Of a DNA stretch of 13,817 nt, positions 6,346 to 13,639 are shown in pieces. Source of the DNA: Pseudomonadota bacterium (GTDB taxonomy: Bacteria; Pseudomonadota; Alphaproteobacteria; Rhizobiales; Rhizobiaceae); the NCBI GenBank assembly GCA_023399635.1, contig JAEWOP010000101.1, forward strand, positions 1 through 13,817, read 5' to 3'. The position numbers were made by a program, and so were the translations under genes. Under the pieces are notes generated by a model that saw only the letters and a program-made list of their open reading frames with translations, had not been told where the DNA came from and ran no database searches. How positions within the stretch are numbered: position 1 is the stretch's first letter; each line of letters opens with the position of its first letter.

Positions 6346-7223
6346 AGGTTTCCCGACTCCCAGCCGAGGATCGCTCGCTTGCGCGTCAGACCCCAGTGGT
6401 AGCCGGTCAGCGCTCCGCTCTTGCCGAGCGCCCGATGGCAGGGAACGACAAAGGATATAGGGTTGCGGCCGATAGCGGCGCCGACGGCACGGCTGGCGCT
6501 CGGCTGGCCGATGTCTCGCGCGACGTCGGAATAGGTGACAGCCTTGCCGAATGGGATCTTCAATAGGCTCTGCCAGACGCGTACCTGGAAGTCCGAGCCG
6601 ATCAGCACGACCTTCAGCGGCTGGTCGGGCGACCATTGCGTACGGTCGAAGATGCGGCGGATGTAGGGCGCCGTCGCCTCCAGATCCTCGACATACTGAG
6701 CATTGGGCCAACGGCAGGTCATGTCGTCGAGCGAGGCTCGTTCTCCGCCGAGATCGGCAAAGGCGAGACCGGCAAGCCCTCGATCGGTCGCCATGACCAG
6801 CGCGATCCCGAAGGGCGACGGATGGAAGCCGTAGCGGATGGTGAGCCCGCCGCCGCGGGCCTTCCATTCACCGGGTGACATCGCTTCATGCGTCACGAAA
6901 AGATCGTGCAGCCGCCCCGGACCCGACAACCCAACCTCATAAGAGGTGTCGAGCAATGGCAAGCCTTCCCTGACCAGCAGCCGCTTCGCATGATCGATGG
7001 TAACCGCCTGCAGAAAGGCCTTGGGCGACAGACCCGCCCAGCGCGTGAAGACTTTCTGAAGCTGCGTCGGCGACTGGCCAAGCTCCGCCGCGATGCTGTC
7101 GAGCGAGGGCTGCGCCCGGTAGTCGAGCGTGATCAGTTCGATCACTTGGCGCACGATCTCGTAATCGTTGCCTTCAGGCGTCACATCGAGTGCAGGTTCT
7201 GCGATCTGGGCAAGTGCGTTCAT
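6342..7223 (-). CDS. AraC-type HTH / O6-alkylguanine-DNA alkyltransferase (Ada-like without the zinc domain)
   Basis: DNA repair protein of 293 aa. It transfers the methyl group from O6-methylguanine to its own cysteine, a single-use reaction. An AraC-type helix-turn-helix region (about residues 38-120, with SIAAELGQSPTQLQKVF and PGEWK) precedes the alkyltransferase domain (about 135-290) with the active-site PCHR, Cys262. The helix-clasp region QSLLKIPFGKAVTYSDVA is also clear. The N-terminal Ada zinc domain with its methyl-phosphotriester cysteine is absent: the only cysteines are 170 and 262. The start is the ATG at 7223, with GGAG 7 nt upstream. Its stop overlaps that of the converging regulator. 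DUF2244 lies 68 bp upstream on the same strand. Annotators may call it ada or ogt; I leave the symbol blank. Confidence 0.88.
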   Translation of the reverse strand: MNALAQIAEPALDVTPEGNDYEIVRQVIELITLDYRAQPSLDSIAAELGQSPTQLQKVFTRWAGLSPKAFLQAVTIDHAKRLLVREGLPLLDTSYEVGLSGPGRLHDLFVTHEAMSPGEWKARGGGLTIRYGFHPSPFGIALVMATDRGLAGLAFADLGGERASLDDMTCRWPNAQYVEDLEATAPYIRRIFDRTQWSPDQPLKVVLIGSDFQVRVWQSLLKIPFGKAVTYSDVARDIGQPSASRAVGAAIGRNPISFVVPCHRALGKSGALTGYHWGLTRKRAILGWESGNL

Positions 7224-7291
7224 CGCTTCTCTCCTTTGCCCGACAAGATGATACGCAGTGGCCGACCGCGCCACCCGTTTCTTGTGCACCC

Positions 7292-7768
7292 TTATAGTCT
7301 TTGCGTCACTGTCGCGAGCGCGCCGCGGAAAGCCTTGGCAAAACTCTCCCGATCATCCGGATTGAGGAAGGAGCCTATATCCGTCCAGCGTCCCTCCCCT
7401 GTCACATACATGGACGTGATCCCGAACTCGTCATGACGGTTGACGCCGAAACGAGCCCAGAACGGATTGAAGCGGTGCTCCACCACCTTACCGGCCGGTG
7501 AGACCTTGCGAATTGACAGATTTGTTCGCGTGACCGTAACCTCCTCGCGCGCCCGGCCGGAACGATAGCTCAGCTTGAAGGCGACATAGAGGGCCAGAAA
7601 GTCGAGCCCGAGAAACAGTCCGATCGGCCAAGCGCCGGTCACCAGGAAAAACATCGCGTAGATGAAGCAGATGGCGCCGGTCAGGATGAGCAGGACCTTA
7701 AACCCGTTGCGCCCGAGCGACCGGTAGGGTGTCAGTTCCGCGGCAAAAACAGGCTGTTCATCGCTCAT
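7292..7768 (-). CDS. DUF2244 family membrane protein
   Basis: Protein of 158 aa with two adjacent hydrophobic helices (about residues 24-44 and 47-66) and a soluble C-terminal half containing EEVTVTRTNLSIRK and RFNPFWARFGV. The layout and motifs match the DUF2244 family of alphaproteobacterial integral membrane proteins, whose function is unknown. The start is the ATG at 7768 (MSDEQPVFAAELTPY), with AAGG about 11 nt upstream; the frame is open further upstream, to 7873, but that stretch covers nth. It is divergent from nth with a 43-bp gap and may be co-transcribed with the downstream alkyltransferase gene. Confidence 0.8.
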   Translation of the reverse strand: MSDEQPVFAAELTPYRSLGRNGFKVLLILTGAICFIYAMFFLVTGAWPIGLFLGLDFLALYVAFKLSYRSGRAREEVTVTRTNLSIRKVSPAGKVVEHRFNPFWARFGVNRHDEFGITSMYVTGEGRWTDIGSFLNPDDRESFAKAFRGALATVTQRL

Positions 7769-7775
7769 CTGCACG

Positions 7776-7805
7776 TTGCCTTTCTTCGCGCGCGCTGGAT
7801 ATAGA
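7776..7805 (+). promoter_or_regulatory. nth promoter, predicting a leaderless transcript
   Basis: -35 TTGCCT (7776-7781), an 18-bp spacer and -10 TATAGA (7800-7805) lie 6 bp before the nth ATG. Transcription would then begin at or within a base or two of the start codon. Only AGAG/GAGA-like bases precede the ATG, so there is no good Shine-Dalgarno, consistent with leaderless translation. Both hexamers match 4 of 6 bases. Confidence 0.4.
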
Positions 7806-7811
7806 GACGAT

Positions 7812-8591
7812 ATGGCCATTCCGAAATCCAAATCCAGCACGGCTTCTTCACAAAAATCAAGCTCCACCGGCACCCGCGCCCGCAGGCATATCCGCAGCCG
7901 TTACTCGAAGCCGGAGATGGAGGAGATCTTCCGCCGCTTCTCCGTGCAGCGGCCGGAACCGAAGGGGGAACTGGAGCATACCAACCCTTTCACACTGCTG
8001 GTGGCGGTGGCGCTGTCGGCGCAGGCAACGGATGCCGGTGTGAACAAGGCGACACGCGCCCTTTTCAAGGTTGCCGACACACCGGAAAAGATGCTGGCGC
8101 TCGGGGAAGAGGGCCTCATCCAGCACATCAGGACGATCGGCCTTTACCGAAACAAGGCGAAGAATGTCATCGCCCTGTCGCAGAAGCTGATTGCTGAGTT
8201 CGGTGGTGAAGTGCCGAGGACGCGCGAGGAACTGGTGACGCTGCCGGGTGTCGGGCGCAAGACGGCCAATGTCGTCATGTCAATGGCCTTCGGCATCCCC
8301 ACGCTCGCCGTCGACACCCATGTCTTCCGCATCGGAAACCGGCTGTTGATGGCGCCGGGAAAGACACCGGACGAGGTGGAGGAGCGCTTCCTCAAGGTGA
8401 TCCCGAAGCAGTATCTCTTCCACGCCCACCACTGGCTGATCCTGCATGGCCGCTACACCTGCAAGGCACGCAAACCCGAATGCGAGCACTGCATCATCGC
8501 CGAGCTCTGCAAGTCTCCAGAGAAAACCTGCGATATCCCGGCAGCGTTGGTGGAACTGCCACCCCAGCGGATCGGCGAGGCGGTGGAATAG
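7812..8591 (+). CDS. nth: endonuclease III, DNA glycosylase/AP lyase
   Basis: Base-excision repair enzyme of 259 aa. It removes oxidised pyrimidines from DNA and cuts the abasic site by beta-elimination. The helix-hairpin-helix LPGVGRKTA (144-152) contains catalytic Lys150, and the catalytic aspartate is Asp168 in AVDTHVFR; the 18-residue spacing equals that of E. coli Nth (120/138). The [4Fe-4S] cysteines are 217, 224, 227 and 233 (C-X6-C-X2-C-X5-C). About 30 extra N-terminal residues rich in Ser, Lys and Arg distinguish it from the 211-aa E. coli protein. The start is the ATG at 7812; a TTG at 7776 coincides with the -35 and is rejected. The stop is 3 bp from the end of converging recQ. Confidence 0.95.
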   Translation: MAIPKSKSSTASSQKSSSTGTRARRHIRSRYSKPEMEEIFRRFSVQRPEPKGELEHTNPFTLLVAVALSAQATDAGVNKATRALFKVADTPEKMLALGEEGLIQHIRTIGLYRNKAKNVIALSQKLIAEFGGEVPRTREELVTLPGVGRKTANVVMSMAFGIPTLAVDTHVFRIGNRLLMAPGKTPDEVEERFLKVIPKQYLFHAHHWLILHGRYTCKARKPECEHCIIAELCKSPEKTCDIPAALVELPPQRIGEAVE

Positions 8592-8594
8592 CGG

Positions 8595-10445
8595 CTAGGC
8601 CCTGTGCGCCCGGATGACTTCAAGGAATTGGTCGCCGTAGCGTTCCAGCTTCGATTGCCCGACGCCGGACATTCCGAGGAGCGCATCCCGGCTGGTCGGG
8701 CGACCGGTGGCGAACGCCACAAGCGTGGTATCCGGGAAGACGACGTAGGGCGGCACCTCGAGGGACTTCGCGATCTCCAGCCGCGTCCGCCGAAGCGCCT
8801 CGAATAGCTCCGCGTCGGCGCCCGTAAGTGTCGAGCGGGTTGCGGAAGAGCTTGAGCCTTTCGGCGATCTGGCTGTCTTCGGACGGTCCTTGCGAAAACG
8901 AACCTCCCGCTCGCGCCGGAACACCGATCGCGCATCTGGTCCAAGCTTGAGGGCGCCAAAGGCCTCATGGTCGACGCTGACGAGGCCCGCCGCCAACAAC
9001 TGGCGATAAACGGACTGCCACGTCTTTGCCGGCAGATCCTTTCCTGCGCCGAAGACCGGCATGTCGACATGTCCGAAGCGGATGGTCTTGTCGTTCTCGT
9101 TGCCGGTCAGGACGTCGATCAGGTGACCGGTGCCGAACCGCTCGCCGGTGCGATAGATCGCAGCGAGCGCTTTGATAGCCGCTTCCGTTCCATCCCACGT
9201 CTCCACCGGCTTCAGACAAGTGTCGCAATTGCCGCAGCGGCCAGGATGCGCCTCGCCGAAATGTGCCAGGATCGCCTGCCGCCGACAGCCGGCGGTTTCG
9301 CAGATGCCGAGGAGCGCGTTCAACTTGGCACGCTCCACGCGCTTCACCTCCTCGCTCGACTGGCCGCCGTCGATCATCCGGCCGCGCTGGATGACGTCCG
9401 TCATTCCATAGGCCATCCAGACTTCCGACGGCAGACCGTCCCGTCCGGCTCGTCCCGTCTCCTGGTAGTAGGCCTCCACGGAGCCGGGCAGATCGAGATG
9501 GGCGACATAACGGACGTTCGGCTTGTCGATGCCCATGCCGAAGGCGACGGTCGCGACGAGGCAGAGGTCCTCTTCCTTCAGGAAGGCGTCCTGGTTGGCA
9601 TCGCGGACGGCACGATCCATGCCGGCGTGATAGGCGAGTGCGCGGATGCCTTGGGCATCCAGCCACTCGGCCGTTTCCTCCACCTTGGCGCGCGAGAGGC
9701 AGTAGACGATGCCGCTCGAGCCCTTGTGACGGGAGAGAAACCGCAGGAGTTGCTGGCGCGGCTGGTCACGCTCGACGATCTCGTAGGCGATGTTGGGCCG
9801 GTCGAAGGAGGTGGTGAAGACCTCCGCCGCATGCAGCGCCAACCGCTCGATGATGTCGTCGCGAGTGTGTGGATCGGCGGTCGCCGTCAGCGCCATGCGC
9901 GGCACGCCGGGATAAAGCTCCGCCAGCCGGCCGAGCTCCCGGTATTCAGGGCGGAAGTCGTGGCCCCACTGGCTGACGCAGTGGGCTTCGTCGATGGCGA
10001 ACAATGCGACCTTCGTTCCGCTGATCATGTCGCGGAAGCCTGGGGTGACGATGCGCTCCGGCGTTACATAGAGAAGATCGAGCGTGCCCTGCCCAAGCGA
10101 CTGGCGAACCTGGGCGAACTCTTCCGTCGACAGCGACGAGTTGAGCGCCGCCGCCTGCACACCGAGCTGCTTCAAGGCCTCCACCTGGTCACGCATCAGC
10201 GCAATCAGCGGCGAGACGACGACACCGACGCCGTCCCGGCAGAGCGCTGGGATCTGATAGCAAAGTGACTTGCCAGCCCCCGTCGGGAAGAGCACCACCG
10301 CGTCGCCACCGGCCACAACGCGCTCGACCACCGCCGCCTGCTTTCCGCGAAAGCCATCATAGCCGTACACTCTCTTGAGGACGGCCAGCGGCTCATTCGG
10401 GTGACCTGCAAAGAGTGTAGCGGTGACGGGTTTGGGAAGAGACAT
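8595..10445 (-). CDS. recQ: ATP-dependent DNA helicase RecQ
   Basis: 3'-to-5' superfamily 2 DNA helicase of 616 aa, acting in recombination and stalled-fork repair. In order: Walker A FPTGAGKS (53-60), DEAH box (152-155), the aromatic-rich loop CVSQWGHDFRPEY (156-168), TATA (187-190), motif VI QETGRAGRDG (328-337), zinc cysteines 387, 404, 407 and 410, a winged-helix RQC domain (about 411-515), a Ser/Arg/Lys-rich linker (about 516-540) and an HRDC domain (about 541-616). All three expected domains are present. The start is the ATG at 10445, with AAGG 8 nt upstream; an in-frame TTG at 10505 adds 20 implausible residues. It lies 75 bp downstream of the EI24 gene on the same strand and may be co-transcribed with it. 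Confidence 0.95.
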   Translation of the reverse strand: MSLPKPVTATLFAGHPNEPLAVLKRVYGYDGFRGKQAAVVERVVAGGDAVVLFPTGAGKSLCYQIPALCRDGVGVVVSPLIALMRDQVEALKQLGVQAAALNSSLSTEEFAQVRQSLGQGTLDLLYVTPERIVTPGFRDMISGTKVALFAIDEAHCVSQWGHDFRPEYRELGRLAELYPGVPRMALTATADPHTRDDIIERLALHAAEVFTTSFDRPNIAYEIVERDQPRQQLLRFLSRHKGSSGIVYCLSRAKVEETAEWLDAQGIRALAYHAGMDRAVRDANQDAFLKEEDLCLVATVAFGMGIDKPNVRYVAHLDLPGSVEAYYQETGRAGRDGLPSEVWMAYGMTDVIQRGRMIDGGQSSEEVKRVERAKLNALLGICETAGCRRQAILAHFGEAHPGRCGNCDTCLKPVETWDGTEAAIKALAAIYRTGERFGTGHLIDVLTGNENDKTIRFGHVDMPVFGAGKDLPAKTWQSVYRQLLAAGLVSVDHEAFGALKLGPDARSVFRREREVRFRKDRPKTARSPKGSSSSATRSTLTGADAELFEALRRTRLEIAKSLEVPPYVVFPDTTLVAFATGRPTSRDALLGMSGVGQSKLERYGDQFLEVIRAHRA

Positions 10446-10458
10446 GCAGCGGCCTTCA

Positions 10459-10480
10459 TGGGAGATGATCTCTTCTCCCA
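10459..10480 (-). repeat. inverted repeat in the recQ leader
   Basis: A 7-bp perfect stem (TGGGAGA / TCTCCCA) with an 8-nt loop lies 13 nt upstream of the recQ ATG, directly before its AAGG ribosome-binding site. No U-run follows, so it is not a typical terminator. It could limit ribosome access or stabilise the mRNA, or be chance. Confidence 0.4.
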
Positions 10481-10520
10481 CAGCTTCACCTTGCGGTGCA
10501 AGCAATGCTCCTGGCTTGAT

Positions 10521-11240
10521 CTAAGGCGCCAGCTGGAATGTGGGCTCTCGGCGGGAGATCAGCTTGTGCAGGTGAACCATCAACCCGGCCGCGAAAAGTG
10601 GCGTCAGCAGGTTGACGATCGGAATCGCCAGGAAGCCCGCGATCAGCAGACCCGCGAGGAAGACCGTAGAGCGATGCTTGGAGCGGAAGGCGCGCGCCTC
10701 TGGCGGCGGGCGAAAGCGCATGGCGGCGAACTCGAAGAATTCCCGCCCGAGGAGATAGCCGTTCACCAGGAAGAAAGCCACGAGGTTAATGCCGGGGATG
10801 AAGAGGAGCAGCAGCGCAACGATGTTGCCGACGATGACGACGCCGAGGAACTGCAGTGAGCCGATGATGGCCTGACCGAGCGGCATTGCCTTGCCCGGCA
10901 AGTCGTTCGGGTAATCGCGCTTTTCAACCACTTCGGCGACATCATCGAGGAACAATCCAGCGATCAGCGCGGTGATGGGCGCGATCAGTAGCGCAAGCGC
11001 CAGTGCCAGCCCCACGCCCGCCAGAATCGCCGCGAGGAAGGTTAGCCACCCCGCCCAGTCCGGAACATCCGGCAGATAGACGGCGAACCAGGGCCAGATC
11101 ACCGACACGAAGGTCTGGCGCAGTGCCAGCCACAAACCGACGAGCACCAGGATCGTCAGGCCCAAGACCTTCCAGAACACGGACCGCGTCTCAGCGGCGA
11201 AGAGGTTGAGAAGCGAAAGTCGTGCGGCCTCGATGATCAT
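10521..11240 (-). CDS. EI24 domain / CysZ-like inner-membrane protein
   Basis: Integral membrane protein of 239 aa with hydrophobic segments at about 25-45, 65-97, 125-147, 148-163 and 191-222. The conserved core PGINLVAFFLVNGYLLGREF (149-168) is characteristic of the EI24/CysZ family. E. coli CysZ is a sulfate permease; many alphaproteobacterial members are annotated only as EI24 or sulfate-transporter-like, and no sulfur gene is nearby, so sulfate transport here is a guess. The start is the ATG at 11240, with AGGAGA 6 nt upstream; the longer frame to 11321 overlaps the kinase gene. It sits 55 bp after the kinase stop and 75 bp before recQ, all on the same strand. Confidence 0.82.
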   Translation of the reverse strand: MIIEAARLSLLNLFAAETRSVFWKVLGLTILVLVGLWLALRQTFVSVIWPWFAVYLPDVPDWAGWLTFLAAILAGVGLALALALLIAPITALIAGLFLDDVAEVVEKRDYPNDLPGKAMPLGQAIIGSLQFLGVVIVGNIVALLLLFIPGINLVAFFLVNGYLLGREFFEFAAMRFRPPPEARAFRSKHRSTVFLAGLLIAGFLAIPIVNLLTPLFAAGLMVHLHKLISRREPTFQLAP

Positions 11241-11295
11241 CGGCGTCTCCTGATGGCGGGCAGGATGTAGGGGCGCAGCTTCGCGGGAACAAGCG

Positions 11296-12876
11296 CTAGC
11301 AGATCGCCTGCAGCTCTGCACGATGCCGGATCATGGCGAGGAAGCGACGGTAGTCCCGCTCGTAGAGCTTCGCGGCCTCGGCGTCCGGCTGCCGCTCGCG
11401 CCCGCGCGCTGCCATCCCCTCGCCGGCAGCAGCGACGCTGTCATAGATGCCACCGGCGGCCGCGGCAGTCATGGCCGTGCCCAGCAGCACGGCGTCTTCC
11501 GTTTGCGGTATCACCACCGTGCAGCCGGTCACGTCAGCGTAAAGCTCGACAAGCAGCGGATTGTGGACATGCCCGCCGGTCAGGTGCAGCGTCTCGAACC
11601 TATAGCCGTAGTCACTCATCGTTTCGAGGATGTGTCGGATACCGAGCGCGATCGCGACGCAAGCGCGCCAATAGAGCCGGCAGAGGCCATCAAAGGACGC
11701 ATCAAGCGTCAGGCCGCTGATCACGCCGGTGGCATGCGGATCAGCCAGTGGCGAGCGGTTGCCATGGAAGTCGGGAAGGATGTTGAGGTTCGACGCCAAG
11801 TTCGCCCCGTGCTCTTCCCGCATCTCCTGAACACGCTTGACGACCCCTGCGAGCAGGTCAGCGGAGGGCTCACCACCCGCCGCATGCATCCGGACGATGT
11901 AATCGAGAAGTGCCCCCGTCGCGGACTGACCGCCCTCGACGAGCCAGTGGTCCGGAAGAACGGCCTCATAATAGGGTCCCCAGAGGCTGCGGCCGGGCTT
12001 TGCCTGCGCCGAAAAAGAGACGATGCAACTGGAGGTGCCTCCGATCAGAGCGACGGAGCGCTCCAGAGGCTTGCCCTCGCCGGCACCGGCCAAAACACCG
12101 AAGGCACCGGCATAGGCATCGATGAGCCCGGCTGGAACCCGGCACTCGATATCCAAGCCGAGGTCACGCGCCGCCTCAGGCGAAAGCGTTCCCGTGCTGT
12201 CGCCGGCACTAATTGTGCCGGAAGACAAACTTGCCCGCTCCAGCAGGTCTTCGAGCCCCGCCTGTGCCAGATAATCCGCTTGCCAGCCCGGCGCCTCGTG
12301 CGCCAGATAGTTCCATTTCGCAGTCAATGTGCAACGGGACCGCGCAGCAGAGCCCGTTGCCTTCCAGGTCATGAAGTCGGCAAGATCGAAGAAGTAGCCG
12401 GCGCGCGCCCATGTCTGCGGCAGGTGGCGCTTCAGCCACATCAGCTTGGGTATCTCCATCTCGGGAGAGAGCGATCCGCCGGAATATTGCAGAACCGGAT
12501 GCCCGTGAGACGACAGTTCCTCGGCTTCGGCAATGGCGCGATGATCGAGCCAGACAATGGTGTCGAAGCGATCTTCTGCCGTGGTCGAGACGGTTAGCTG
12601 GCGACCTTCCCGGTCGCGAGCCACGAGTGAGCAGGTGGCGTCGAAACCGATGGCAGCAATCTGCTCCGCAGTCACGCCGGCCTTGGTGACGGCTTCCCGT
12701 ACTGCAGAGCATGCGGCCCTCCAGATATCCTCCGAATCGTGCTCCGCATGGTTGGTCGAAGGACGCTGCATCACGATCGGATGCTTGGCACGGGAAAGAA
12801 GACGACCGTTGCGATCGAAGACCCCGGCGCGGGCGCTTGCCGTGCCGACATCGACCGCGACGACATGATTTCGCAT
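11296..12876 (-). CDS. FGGY-family pentulose kinase, probable D-ribulokinase
   Basis: Cytoplasmic sugar kinase of 526 aa. The N-terminal FGGY lobe starts VVAVDVGTASARAGVF (5-20) and contains GFDATCSLV (78-86), whose TCSLV is reported as a mark of D-ribulokinases. The catalytic base is Asp253 in AGLIDAYAGAFG. The C-terminal lobe has ALIGGTSSC (276-284), FHGNRSPLADPHATG (370-384) and HLTGGHVHNPLL. This matches the FGGY ribulokinase subfamily better than the shorter xylulokinases (about 480-500 aa). It would make D-ribulose 5-phosphate for the pentose phosphate pathway. The start is the ATG at 12876, with AGG 5 nt upstream; a GTG at 12897 would add 7 residues that contain that site. It follows a HAD hydrolase and a polyol dehydrogenase on the same strand. 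D-xylulose is the alternative substrate. Confidence 0.85.
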   Translation of the reverse strand: MRNHVVAVDVGTASARAGVFDRNGRLLSRAKHPIVMQRPSTNHAEHDSEDIWRAACSAVREAVTKAGVTAEQIAAIGFDATCSLVARDREGRQLTVSTTAEDRFDTIVWLDHRAIAEAEELSSHGHPVLQYSGGSLSPEMEIPKLMWLKRHLPQTWARAGYFFDLADFMTWKATGSAARSRCTLTAKWNYLAHEAPGWQADYLAQAGLEDLLERASLSSGTISAGDSTGTLSPEAARDLGLDIECRVPAGLIDAYAGAFGVLAGAGEGKPLERSVALIGGTSSCIVSFSAQAKPGRSLWGPYYEAVLPDHWLVEGGQSATGALLDYIVRMHAAGGEPSADLLAGVVKRVQEMREEHGANLASNLNILPDFHGNRSPLADPHATGVISGLTLDASFDGLCRLYWRACVAIALGIRHILETMSDYGYRFETLHLTGGHVHNPLLVELYADVTGCTVVIPQTEDAVLLGTAMTAAAAGGIYDSVAAAGEGMAARGRERQPDAEAAKLYERDYRRFLAMIRHRAELQAIC

Positions 12877-12919
12877 CTGGACCTGTTCCCTGCCCACCGG
12901 GTTTCCGCACCTGCTCGCG

Positions 12920-13630
12920 CTAGGATGGGTCGCGCAATCGAGGTGTCTCGGATCCCTCTATGTGTTTTCGGACAAGGTGGATCAAATCCCCCATCGCGTC
13001 AAATGTGACGTCCGGCGACAGGGCTGCTACGCGCTCCCGGTACCCGGACGCCGCAGCGTGCGATCCGCCGACAAAGGCGAAGACGGCCATGCCAGCGCGC
13101 TGCGCCGCCTCTATTCCGGCAGGACTGTCCTCGATCACGACGCAATCGGCAGCCTTGGCCCCCATGGCCCGCGCGGCGTGAAGAAAGAGGTCCGGCGCAG
13201 GCTTCCCATGTGCCACCATGGTAGCGCTGAAGATGTTGGGCTCGAATTGGCTGAGCAGCCCGGTTAGCGAAAGGGAGAGCCGTATCCTTTCCGGCTGACT
13301 CGACGAGGCGACGCATTTCGGCCAGGGCAGGACCTCCAGCGCAGACGTCACCCCGCTTACAGGCCTAAGCTCGCGCCGGAATTTCTCATAGAGATGGTGC
13401 CTCAGGTCTGCGAGGAAGACCGCGTCGATGCTGTGATCGAAGTCATCGTGCAGGATCTGCCCTACGGTGGAAAGGCTGCGTCCAAGAAAGCGGGCATAGG
13501 CTTCTTCTTCGCCGATCGACACACCTCGGCGGTTGAGCGCTTCAACCAGAACCCGTACCGATAGTGGCTCGCTATCCACGAGCACGCCGTCGCAATCGAA
13601 AATGACAAACGGCCGTTTCGCTTCCACCAC
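12920..13630 (-). CDS. HAD-superfamily hydrolase, probable sugar-phosphate phosphatase
   Basis: Phosphatase-like protein of 236 aa, HAD subfamily IA (beta-phosphoglucomutase/GPP/phosphoglycolate phosphatase-like). Motif I is FDCDGVLVDSE (11-21) with nucleophile Asp12 and acid/base Asp14. The helical cap is about 22-90. Motif II is the serine run at 109-111, motif III Lys143 (HGKPAPDLF) and motif IV Glu167-Asp168 (VIEDSPAG). The start is GTG at 13630, with a second in-frame GTG directly after; the ribosome-binding site is weak. It begins 9 bp after the dehydrogenase stop and ends 43 bp before the kinase start, so the three genes are probably one transcript. The substrate is not visible from sequence; a polyol or sugar phosphate from the same pathway is likely. 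Confidence 0.85.
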   Translation of the reverse strand: MVEAKRPFVIFDCDGVLVDSEPLSVRVLVEALNRRGVSIGEEEAYARFLGRSLSTVGQILHDDFDHSIDAVFLADLRHHLYEKFRRELRPVSGVTSALEVLPWPKCVASSSQPERIRLSLSLTGLLSQFEPNIFSATMVAHGKPAPDLFLHAARAMGAKAADCVVIEDSPAGIEAAQRAGMAVFAFVGGSHAAASGYRERVAALSPDVTFDAMGDLIHLVRKHIEGSETPRLRDPS

Positions 13631-13639
13631 TCTATCCCG

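Noticed and set aside
5755..6867. 370-codon open frame on the minus strand across the regulator and alkyltransferase genes
   Set aside because: It overlaps two genes with clear motifs, one antisense and one in another frame, and shows no family resemblance.
8967..10268. 433-codon open frame on the plus strand opposite recQ
   Set aside because: It lies entirely antisense to recQ, whose helicase, zinc and HRDC motifs are intact. Its composition is Arg/Asp/Ala/Gly-rich without recognisable motifs, as expected from high-GC antisense.
10521..11240. Firm naming of the EI24 protein as the sulfate permease cysZ
   Set aside because: Family membership is visible but there is no sulfur-assimilation context, and alphaproteobacterial members are functionally unproven.
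11323..12597. 424-codon open frame on the plus strand opposite the pentulose kinase
   Set aside because: Antisense shadow of a well-supported FGGY kinase; no domain, no convincing start, and composition typical of a reversed GC-rich gene.
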